A stretch of 7,990 bases of DNA. Origin: an uncultured Eubacteriales bacterium (GTDB lineage: Bacteria > Bacillota > Clostridia > Lachnospirales > Lachnospiraceae). The number at the start of each line of letters is the position of its first letter. Position 1 is the first letter of the stretch. The DNA lies in assembly GCA_900313765.1 (NCBI GenBank), contig OMSN01000065.1, positions 13,691-21,680 of the forward strand. Reading direction: 5' to 3'. Both the position numbers and the translations under genes were made by a program. The notes under the pieces were generated by a model. It saw only the letters and a program-made list of their open reading frames with translations. It searched no databases and was not told the origin of the DNA. Positions 1 through 5,741 of the stretch are shown here, piece after piece.

Positions 1-390
1 GATCCGGCCCAGGTCTGGCACGTGCTGCAGGGTGTTGTGCTTGCGGCAGACCACAGCCTGGAAGAGGCAGGTGAATATGCAAGGCTGAGCGAATCACAGT
101 CCGATGCCGGGGCCGGGAATATCCTGGGAAAGGAAGAGATGGCATTTTTCTGTGAACTTCTGGAAAATGCCTACGCCGCAAAAAGAAAAGATCCGCAGGA
201 TGAGGCACTTGCCGAACAGGTGGAGAGCATACGCTATTACCTCCATTTCAGGGGGATTGATACAGAAGACTATTCCGAGAACACTGCAGGCTGGTTTGAA
301 GTACTTCCGTCAGACGGCACCCGCGCGACCATACGGCCCGCCCTGCTGCACAACGGAACGCTGCTGCGAAAAGGACTGGCCACATACTGA
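1..390 (+). CDS. C-terminal part of an unrecognised protein, possibly a GrpE-like partner of the downstream Hsp70-like protein
   Basis: The reading frame is open from the first base to the TGA at 388-390, giving 129 residues with the start outside the window. A GTG at 22 lies inside the frame, but nothing marks it as the true start. The visible part is acidic and mostly helical in character, with segments such as EEMAFFCELLENAY. It ends in a short, probably beta-rich tail containing WFEVLPSDG, TIRPALL and LLRKGLA. The IRPA-plus-basic-glycine pattern faintly recalls the C-terminal beta domain of GrpE, the nucleotide exchange factor of Hsp70. Because the next gene, 27 nt downstream, encodes an Hsp70-like ATPase, a role as its partner is plausible. 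The similarity is weak and read by eye; the gene could equally be an unrelated operon-specific protein. That it is coding is well supported by its position and by the ribosome binding site that follows it. Confidence 0.7.
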   Translation, partial: DPAQVWHVLQGVVLAADHSLEEAGEYARLSESQSDAGAGNILGKEEMAFFCELLENAYAAKRKDPQDEALAEQVESIRYYLHFRGIDTEDYSENTAGWFEVLPSDGTRATIRPALLHNGTLLRKGLATY

Positions 391-417
391 TGCGAAATCG
401 GCGTACAGAGGAAAACT

Positions 418-2331
418 ATGGAACGTTACTATGGATTTGACCTGGGAGATGCGGAGAGTGCAGTTGCCAGGCTGAGAAGAGACGAGGCGATGCAGGATCC
501 GGAAGTGCTTCCGGTATGCGATGCACCGAGTTTTATTACGGCATTTGCAAGACGCAGTGAAGGAGATCTCCTGATCGGCGAGGTTGCCTGCTATGCTTCT
601 GATGTCTTGGAGCGTAAGATCCGGTTCAAGAGCAGGTTTCTGACGGATCCCGAGAGCGCAAAGGACGTGAGGACATTTGCGGCAGGCGTACTGTCATGGC
701 TGATCCGGGAAGGCAGTCTGGTGCAGGGAGAGGATTCCTGCTTTTACGTCGGCTGTCCTGCCGGCTGGAACAAGGCTGACCGTGAGCGGTATCGCAGAAT
801 CTTCGAAGATGTGGGATACCCGCCTGTACGGATCGTTTCCGAGTCCAGGGCTGCGCTGATCTCAGCCTGCCGGTCGAAGCATCTTCAGGTCGCGTATGAT
901 ATCCTGTCCAAGCCGGTACTGGTGGTGGACATCGGGTCTTCCACGACGGATTTTGCATTTATCGAATCCGGAAGAGAAGTGGAGCTGCAGACCGCCGGCG
1001 AGGTCATGCTGGGGGGCGGGATCATGGATCGGATGCTGCTGGAGGAGAGTGTGAAGGCAAGCCCCGAAAGAGCAGCGATCGAACAGATCTTTGCTGAAAA
1101 TGAAGCGTGGCGGAATTACTGTGAGTTTGCCGCACGGCGTCTGAAGGAGAAGTACTATGCAGATGAGGATTACTGGGCAGGCCGCTCCTGCAGCCGCAGT
1201 ATCGGGATTCTCTACAAAGGGGAACACCATCTGACGATCCGCATGGATGCAGCGATGGCAGACCGCATCCTGCATGCCCCGGCGCCGGGACTGGACGGCG
1301 CTTCCTTCAAGGAGGCATTCTGCAGAAGCCTTTCCGAGATCCGCTCCAGGATCAAGGACACAGGGCCGGAACTGATCTTCCTTACCGGCGGAGTGTCCAA
1401 ACTGCCCGCCATAGGAAAGTGGTGCCAGGAGGCCTTCCCGCAGGCAGTGGTGATCACGACTCCGCAGCCGGAATTCTCAGTCGCGCGCGGGCTGGCCCAC
1501 TGCGGAAGGATCGACGAGGATATCCGTGCCTTCCGGAAAGAGGTGGACGACCTCATAGAGACCAGCACTGTCGAGAGCATAGTTGCCGGGCATATGGGAG
1601 ATCTGTACCGCCGCATCGCAGATGCACTGGTGGATCCGATCATGGAGCAGCCGGTCATGAATGTGTTCGACCGCTGGCGCAGCGGTCAGATCAGCCGCCT
1701 GTCCGAGATCGATGAAGAACTGGCAGAGGAGATCGAACATTTTCTCAGGGGAGAGGATGCACAGAAGATCCTGGTGGAAACCATTTCTTCCTGGCTCAGT
1801 CCGGTGGCGTATGAGCTGGAAGAATATACCATGCCGATCTGTGTGCGGCACAATGTCCCATACCGTGCACTGAATCTGAACAGTTATCTGTCACTGACGG
1901 ATATTGATATCAGGATCGATACGAAAGATATGTTTGCCCTCGACCAGATCACATGGATGATCAATGCGATCATCTCCGTTGTGGTAGGGCTGATGTGCGG
2001 AGGCAGCGGCGTTGCGCTGATTGCCGGAGGACTGGAAGGAATCATCGTCGGAGCCATTCTGTCCCTGAGCGTGCTTCTCATCGGACAGGAGCATATTGAG
2101 AACCGTATGATGGACATCAATCTCCCCAGGCCGCTGCGCAAGCTGGTGACCCGGTCATCCTTCGAGAACCGTATGAAGAAACTGTCTCCTGAGGTAAAGG
2201 CAAGCTTCCTGGAGAGCCTTGAGAAGGAGAAAAACACAGAGATCACTGCACGGCTCACAGAGGAGATCTCAGGCCAGATCGAGCAGTGCCTGACAAAGAT
2301 GGCAGAGATCGTGGAGATCCCGCTTGGGTGA
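418..2331 (+). CDS. Divergent Hsp70-family ATPase with a C-terminal membrane hairpin
   Basis: This 637-residue protein has the actin/Hsp70 nucleotide-binding fold in its first ~370 residues. Phosphate-1 is GFDLGDAESAVA (6-17), the connect region is GCPAGWNKADRERY (112-125) followed by RIVSESRAAL (138-147), phosphate-2 is VVDIGSSTTDF (169-179) and the adenosine motif is LTGGVSKLP (322-330). Several usual residues are changed: the two Thr after DLG are Asp-Ala, and the usual NEPTAA is SESRAA. The DnaK-type peptide-binding beta domain is not visible. Instead there is a helical acidic region (~365-470), then a strongly hydrophobic glycine-rich stretch (~512-556) that could form two membrane helices, then a charged helical tail (~575-632). 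It is probably a membrane-associated, cytoplasmic ATPase. The ATG at 418 has AGAGGA at 407-412. It lies 27 nt after the partial gene and 15 nt before the protease gene, so the three are likely co-transcribed. The family is confident; the function and substrate are unknown. Confidence 0.9.
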   Translation: MERYYGFDLGDAESAVARLRRDEAMQDPEVLPVCDAPSFITAFARRSEGDLLIGEVACYASDVLERKIRFKSRFLTDPESAKDVRTFAAGVLSWLIREGSLVQGEDSCFYVGCPAGWNKADRERYRRIFEDVGYPPVRIVSESRAALISACRSKHLQVAYDILSKPVLVVDIGSSTTDFAFIESGREVELQTAGEVMLGGGIMDRMLLEESVKASPERAAIEQIFAENEAWRNYCEFAARRLKEKYYADEDYWAGRSCSRSIGILYKGEHHLTIRMDAAMADRILHAPAPGLDGASFKEAFCRSLSEIRSRIKDTGPELIFLTGGVSKLPAIGKWCQEAFPQAVVITTPQPEFSVARGLAHCGRIDEDIRAFRKEVDDLIETSTVESIVAGHMGDLYRRIADALVDPIMEQPVMNVFDRWRSGQISRLSEIDEELAEEIEHFLRGEDAQKILVETISSWLSPVAYELEEYTMPICVRHNVPYRALNLNSYLSLTDIDIRIDTKDMFALDQITWMINAIISVVVGLMCGGSGVALIAGGLEGIIVGAILSLSVLLIGQEHIENRMMDINLPRPLRKLVTRSSFENRMKKLSPEVKASFLESLEKEKNTEITARLTEEISGQIEQCLTKMAEIVEIPLG

Positions 2332-2346
2332 TGCAGCAGGAGGAGT

Positions 2347-3693
2347 ATGGCAGGAAAGTACGCAAGAGTGACAGCGGTTCTTATGCTGGCAGCCCTGCTG
2401 GCGGCCGGCGCATCACCATGCTCCGGAACCGCTGCGCCTTTTGAATATATGCCGCTGGTACGGATTCCGAGATACTACAATCTCATGGAAGAAGGAAAAC
2501 GTCCGGCGGTGCGGAGCCAGGGGGATCTGGAGACCTGCTGGGCAATCTCTGCATGTTCTGCGATTGAGTCAGACCTTCTGCCGGAAGAACCGCATCTGTT
2601 CTCCCCGGATCACATGTCGCTGCAGAATGGATATATCTCCGGGCAGGAGGACGGCGGCGATTACTATATGATCATGTCCTACCTTGCAGACTGGAAAGGG
2701 CCTGTAGAGGAAGCCGAGGACCCATATGCAGACGGTCTGTCATCCGATGGCCTGACGGCATCTATCCACGTGCAGGATATCCGGCTCCTGAGGGGGATGA
2801 GCCGCAGGCGGATCATGCAGATGATCCTGACTTACGGAGCTGCCCAGTCATCGCTGTCCATGGACCGCATGCGAACGGACAGCGATGAATATCATTACTA
2901 CAATGAAGATACAGCGGCCTACTACGATCCCTTCGTGGAGGAACTGAACCATGACATAGTGATTCTGGGCTGGGACGATGCCTACCCCAGAGAGAACTTC
3001 CGGATCCGCCCGCAGCAGGATGGTGCATGGATCTGCCAGAATACATGGGGAGAAGACTTCGGAGAGAATGGGATCTTCTATGTATCCTATGAAGACCGGA
3101 ATCTGTTCAGGAAGGGCGGACTGGTGTATGGGCCTGTTACTCAGGCGTACAGCGGTGAACGGGTGTATGAACAGGATTCTCTGGGATGGCTGGGCAGACA
3201 GGGCTATGGACAATCGTCCTGCTGGTTTGCAGGAGTATTCGAAGCCGGGAGATCCGAGTCCGTGACGGGGATCGGCTTCTATACGACTGGCCCGTACACT
3301 GCGTACAGGATCTGCCTGATCCCTGAATTCAAGGAAGAAGCGGACCTGGCCAGTGCTGCGGGAGCGCAGGAATCCGGAAGCGGCGCACGTGTCCTCGCCG
3401 CAGGTCAGATCGCTGCTGCGGGATTCCACACCATACAGATCCCGCAGGAGATCATACTGCGGGAGGGACAGACGTATGCGGTTGCAGTGTGGATCTCCAC
3501 GCCCGCAGAGAGACTGCCGGTTGCAGTGGAGGTGGCGAAAGACAGATATACGCAGTCGGTTTCGACGCAGGGAAGACAGACCTGGCTGAGCAGGACCGGG
3601 AAACACTGGGAAAACACTCAGGAGAAGTATGCAACCAATGTCTGCATGAAGGTATTTACCGCGCAGCATGAAGTCATTGTCGGGAAGGATTGA
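2347..3693 (+). CDS. Secreted papain-like (C1) cysteine protease with C-terminal lectin-like region
   Basis: This 448-residue protein begins with a signal peptide: basic start, hydrophobic core VLMLAALLAAGA and likely cleavage near residue 30. The Cys at 25 does not sit in a good lipobox. The papain fold follows at once. The oxyanion-hole Gln58 and nucleophile Cys64 lie in VRSQGDLETCWAIS (55-68), His202 in NHDIVILGWDD and Asn232 in WICQNTWGEDFGENG. About 28 residues separate the signal peptide from the Gln, so the classical I29 inhibitory propeptide is absent. Residues ~290-440 (SESVTGIGFYT, ending TNVCMKVFT) resemble the beta-sandwich 'lectin-like' domain found behind C1 peptidases of Clostridia and archaea. 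The enzyme should cleave proteins outside the membrane, perhaps while bound to the cell wall or to glycans. The ATG at 2347 has an AGGAGG-type site at 2339-2345. It lies 15 nt behind the Hsp70-like gene and 22 nt before rdgB. Confidence 0.92.
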   Translation: MAGKYARVTAVLMLAALLAAGASPCSGTAAPFEYMPLVRIPRYYNLMEEGKRPAVRSQGDLETCWAISACSAIESDLLPEEPHLFSPDHMSLQNGYISGQEDGGDYYMIMSYLADWKGPVEEAEDPYADGLSSDGLTASIHVQDIRLLRGMSRRRIMQMILTYGAAQSSLSMDRMRTDSDEYHYYNEDTAAYYDPFVEELNHDIVILGWDDAYPRENFRIRPQQDGAWICQNTWGEDFGENGIFYVSYEDRNLFRKGGLVYGPVTQAYSGERVYEQDSLGWLGRQGYGQSSCWFAGVFEAGRSESVTGIGFYTTGPYTAYRICLIPEFKEEADLASAAGAQESGSGARVLAAGQIAAAGFHTIQIPQEIILREGQTYAVAVWISTPAERLPVAVEVAKDRYTQSVSTQGRQTWLSRTGKHWENTQEKYATNVCMKVFTAQHEVIVGKD

Positions 3694-3715
3694 GAACAGC
3701 AGAAAGGAATCAGAT

Positions 3716-4372
3716 ATGACAGGAACGATCGTAGTGGCAACAGGGAATGCGGATAAACTGATCGAGATCAGGCAGATCCTGTCAGATCCCGGTCTGGAGA
3801 TCATCAGCATGAAGGACGCGGGAGTGGATGTCGAAATCATAGAGAACGGAACCACATTCGAAGAGAACGCGGTTATCAAGGCACGCACGGTTGCGATGGC
3901 AAGCGGCCGGATGGCACTGGCGGATGACTCCGGTCTTGTGGTGGATGCCATGGGAGGAGAACCCGGCATTCATTCTGCCCGTTATATGGGAAGAGACACT
4001 TCTTATGACACGAAGAACCATGCAATCATAGAACTGGTAAATGAATACTGCAGGAAGAAGGGACAGGATAATCCGGCGGAGAATCCGGACCGTCCGGGCA
4101 GCCTACCGGACGGGACACCGGGGGAACTGCGCTCTGCAAGATTCGTCTGTGCCGTGGCTGCAGCGTGGCCGGATGGAACGGTGAAGACAGCCGTTGGAGT
4201 CATGGAAGGAAGGATCGGATATGAGATCGCCGGCGAGAACGGATTCGGCTATGACCCCATCTTCTTCCTTCCGGAATACGGTATGACTTCAGCCCAGATC
4301 AGTCCGCAGCAGAAGAATGCGATCAGCCATCGCGGCAAGGCATTCCGCCTTATGAGAGATCTTCTGCAGTGA
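3716..4372 (+). CDS. rdgB: XTP/dITP pyrophosphatase (RdgB/HAM1 family)
   Basis: This cytoplasmic enzyme hydrolyses non-canonical purine nucleoside triphosphates (dITP, XTP, ITP) to the monophosphate and pyrophosphate, keeping them out of DNA and RNA. Family motifs are clear in the 218-residue product: TGNADK (9-14), ADDSGLVVDAMGGEPG (69-84) with metal-binding acidic residues, GFGYDPIFF (176-184) and the C-terminal SHRGKA (204-209). The chosen ATG at 3716 has AAAGGA at 3703-3708. An in-frame ATG at 3668 would overlap the protease gene and add 16 residues not expected before the conserved TIVVATGN start. The protein is about 20 residues longer than the E. coli and B. subtilis enzymes because of a Pro/Gly/Asp-rich insertion (~116-138) before SARFVCAVA. 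The following metallophosphoesterase gene repeats the B. subtilis ysnA-ysnB order. Confidence 0.96.
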   Translation: MTGTIVVATGNADKLIEIRQILSDPGLEIISMKDAGVDVEIIENGTTFEENAVIKARTVAMASGRMALADDSGLVVDAMGGEPGIHSARYMGRDTSYDTKNHAIIELVNEYCRKKGQDNPAENPDRPGSLPDGTPGELRSARFVCAVAAAWPDGTVKTAVGVMEGRIGYEIAGENGFGYDPIFFLPEYGMTSAQISPQQKNAISHRGKAFRLMRDLLQ

Positions 4373-4478
4373 CGGGAAGGCACTTTCCTGTGCGAAGACC
4401 GGTCAACATCATTGCATTTACAGAAATAACGGTGTAAACTGCATCTGTCTGGAAGAGTGATGAAAAAGAGGGATATGG

Positions 4479-4970
4479 ATGAAGGTACTTGTAGTCAGCG
4501 ATACACACGGGGTCGATGTGAATGTTGCGATCGCCCTTGACCGGGAGTGGCCGGTTGATGCGATTCTTCATCTGGGAGACTCCCAGGAAGATGAAGAAGA
4601 GTTCAGAGAGATCACAGCAGGCGAGGATATTCCGATCTATATGGTGAAGGGGAACTGTGACTATTTTGTCGACTATCCGCCTGCCCGTATCATCGAACTT
4701 TCGGGACACAGGATCCTGATGGCGCACGGACACGGATACTACGTCAACTTCGGGACGAGAGATCTTGTGGCAGATGCAGAGGCAAACAACTGTGATATCA
4801 CGATCTACGGACATACACACAGACCTGAGATCGATGAAAGCCATGACGGCCTTCTGGTTCTCAATCCGGGCAGCCTGTCCTATCCGCGGCAGGAAGGACG
4901 CAGGAAAAGTTACATGATCCTGAACCTGGAGGACGGCGTGCAGCCGGATGCGGAATTGAAATTTATATAA
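4479..4970 (+). CDS. yfcE: YfcE/MJ0936-family metallophosphoesterase
   Basis: This is a compact 163-residue calcineurin-like phosphodiesterase of the YfcE/MJ0936 type. Two-metal ligand motifs appear in order: DTH (8-10), GD (33-34), GNCD (58-61), HGH (83-85), GHTH (111-114) and the closing NPGS (129-132). Family members hydrolyse model phosphodiesters with Mn2+ or Ni2+; the physiological substrate is generally unknown. The length is normal for the family and the protein is cytoplasmic. The ATG at 4479 has GAGGGA at 4468-4473; an ATG four bases upstream is in another frame. It lies 106 nt after rdgB, so it may be the operon's last gene or have its own promoter. A weak candidate is TTGCAT at 4412 with TAAACT at 4435, but this is unconvincing. 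Its stop is only 31 nt before the tRNA promoter and no intrinsic terminator is seen between them. Confidence 0.94.
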   Translation: MKVLVVSDTHGVDVNVAIALDREWPVDAILHLGDSQEDEEEFREITAGEDIPIYMVKGNCDYFVDYPPARIIELSGHRILMAHGHGYYVNFGTRDLVADAEANNCDITIYGHTHRPEIDESHDGLLVLNPGSLSYPRQEGRRKSYMILNLEDGVQPDAELKFI

Positions 4971-5001
4971 TATTTCTGAGAAAAATAATCGGAATTGGGG
5001 A

Positions 5002-5030
5002 TTGACAAAGCAGGGCGCAGGTAATATAAT
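5002..5030 (+). promoter_or_regulatory. Perfect sigma-A promoter of the tRNA operon
   Basis: TTGACA at 5002-5007 and TATAAT at 5025-5030 are both exact consensus hexamers, with the optimal 17-nt spacer. Transcription should begin near 5037, leaving a leader of about 22 nt before tRNA-Pro. An AT-rich stretch upstream (4965-4990, with TATAAT- and AAAAAT-like tracts) could act as an UP element. This strength suits a stable-RNA operon. Confidence 0.93.
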
Positions 5031-5058
5031 CTCGATTGTGTCTTGGGAAACAGGATTC

Positions 5059-5133
5059 CGGGGTGTGGCTCAGTTTGGCTAGAGCACCTGCTTTGGGAGC
5101 AGGGGGTCGCAAGTTCGAATCTTGTCACCCCGA
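5059..5133 (+). tRNA. tRNA-Pro (anticodon TGG)
   Basis: The cloverleaf is complete. Acceptor CGGGGTG (5059-5065) pairs with CACCCCG (5126-5132), with discriminator A at 5133. D stem GCTC/GAGC, anticodon stem CCTGC/GCAGG, loop TTTGGGA with TGG at 5094-5096, and T loop TTCGAAT follow. The C1-G72 pair is typical of bacterial tRNA-Pro. UGG reads CCA and, with a modified wobble base, other proline codons. No 3' CCA is encoded. It is the first gene of the tRNA operon. Confidence 0.97.
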
Positions 5134-5154
5134 TTACAATTTCATATTAAATAT

Positions 5155-5225
5155 GCGGGTGTAGTTCAATGGTAGAACACCAGCCTTCCAAGCTGGATAC
5201 GTGGGTTCGATTCCCATCACCCGCT
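5155..5225 (+). tRNA. tRNA-Gly (anticodon TCC)
   Basis: Acceptor GCGGGTG (5155-5161) pairs with CACCCGC (5218-5224), and the discriminator is T at 5225, as usual for bacterial tRNA-Gly. D stem GTTC/GAAC, anticodon stem CCAGC/GCTGG, loop CTTCCAA with TCC at 5187-5189, and T stem GTGGG/CCCAT are all present. It lies 21 nt after tRNA-Pro. No CCA is encoded. Confidence 0.97.
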
Positions 5226-5236
5226 TTTTGTAACAT

Positions 5237-5310
<74 letters not shown>

Positions 5311-5319
5311 TCCTATTAT

Positions 5320-5394
5320 GGTGGGTATAGCGCAGTTGGTTAGCGCGCCAGATTGTGGCTCTGGAGGCCCAGGGTTCGAATCCCTGTACCCACC
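5320..5394 (+). tRNA. tRNA-His (anticodon GTG)
   Basis: Acceptor GTGGGTA (5321-5327) pairs with TACCCAC (5387-5393). The histidine-specific extra G-1 at 5320 faces C73 at 5394, so the main histidyl-tRNA synthetase identity element is encoded in the gene. D stem GCGC/GCGC and anticodon stem CCAGA/TCTGG enclose loop TTGTGGC with GTG at 5355-5357. No CCA is encoded, and the next tRNA begins 8 nt later. Confidence 0.97.
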
Positions 5395-5402
5395 CTTTCC
5401 CT

Positions 5403-5474
5403 TGGGCTATCGCCAAGCGGTAAGGCACAGGACTTTGACTCCTGCATACACCGGTTCGAATCCGGTTAGCCCAG
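5403..5474 (+). tRNA. tRNA-Gln (anticodon TTG)
   Basis: Acceptor TGGGCTA (5403-5409) pairs with TAGCCCA (5467-5473); the discriminator is G at 5474. The anticodon stem CAGGA/TCCTG encloses loop CTTTGAC with TTG at 5435-5437, reading CAA/CAG. The T arm is ACCGG, TTCGAAT, CCGGT. The weak U1-A72 first pair is the known feature of glutamine tRNAs. No CCA is encoded. Confidence 0.97.
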
Positions 5475-5477
5475 CTT

Positions 5478-5498
5478 GGCCGTGAGGCCCGAATTTTT
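5478..5498 (+). other. Small GNRA-capped hairpin with T-run inside the tRNA operon
   Basis: GGCC (5478-5481), loop GTGA, GGCC (5486-5489) is followed by CGAA and five T at 5494-5498. It fills the longest spacer in the cluster (32 nt), between tRNA-Gln and tRNA-Lys. The stem is only four pairs and the T run is offset by four bases, so it would be a weak terminator or attenuator at most. It could instead be a processing landmark or chance. Confidence 0.35.
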
Positions 5499-5506
5499 AT
5501 TACTGC

Positions 5507-5579
5507 GGGACATTAGCTCAGGCGGTAGAGCACCTGACTTTTAATCAGGTTGTCCGGGGTTCGAGTCCCCGATGTCTCA
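5507..5579 (+). tRNA. tRNA-Lys (anticodon TTT)
   Basis: Acceptor GGGACAT (5507-5513) pairs with ATGTCTC (5572-5578) including one G-T wobble; the discriminator is A at 5579. D stem GCTC/GAGC and anticodon stem CCTGA/TCAGG enclose loop CTTTTAA with TTT at 5540-5542, reading AAA/AAG. The T arm is CCGGG, TTCGAGT, CCCCG-type. It is the last gene of the operon, five bases before the terminator stem, and has no encoded CCA. Confidence 0.97.
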
Positions 5580-5584
5580 TTTTG

Positions 5585-5622
5585 AAAGTGTCTGCAACAT
5601 TTGCGTTGCAGGCACTTTTTTT
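5585..5622 (+). terminator. Rho-independent terminator of the tRNA operon
   Basis: A stem of 13-14 pairs forms between 5585-5598 and 5605-5618 (AAGTGTCTGCAAC against GTTGCAGGCACTT, one G-T wobble) around the loop ATTTGC. Seven T follow at 5616-5622. It begins right after tRNA-Lys. The A-rich left base of the stem may give some function on the opposite strand as well. Confidence 0.95.
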
Positions 5623-5692
5623 ATTTGCCGCCAGTCATCTGTGTTTTTCTCTGTCGTGTATGCTACACTGTTTATACAACCTGAATAACGAG

Positions 5693-5715
5693 TGATGGTG
5701 ACTGCTGCGCCATCA
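5693..5715 (+). promoter_or_regulatory. Leader hairpin upstream of the subtilase gene
   Basis: TGATGGTG (5693-5700) and CGCCATCA (5708-5715) can pair over eight positions with one G-T wobble around a 7-nt loop. This ends 12 nt before the ribosome binding site of the subtilase gene. It could stabilise the messenger or tune its translation, or be chance. The rest of the 119-nt gap from 5623 holds the palindrome GTGTA-TGC-TACAC (5656-5668), a possible operator. I see no convincing -35/-10 pair, although a promoter must lie here if the terminator is efficient. Confidence 0.3.
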
Positions 5716-5741
5716 AGGAACATGGGGAAGGAGAGAATCAG

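Noticed and set aside
499..514. Perfect inverted repeat CCGGAAG-TG-CTTCCGG
   Set aside because: It lies inside the Hsp70-like coding sequence, its 2-nt loop is too tight for a good hairpin, and it encodes ordinary residues; probably chance.
2848..3969. Long antisense open frame of 373 codons
   Set aside because: It lies opposite the well-supported protease and rdgB genes, shows no recognisable motif, and is explained by their codon composition.
4412..4440. Possible promoter TTGCAT / TAAACT ahead of yfcE
   Set aside because: The spacer is 17 nt, but only about three of six -35 and four of six -10 positions match, which is easily met by chance.
5507..5579. tRNA-Lys as an integration site for a mobile element
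   Set aside because: No integrase gene and no repeat of the tRNA 3' end were seen in the 2.4 kb downstream within the window.
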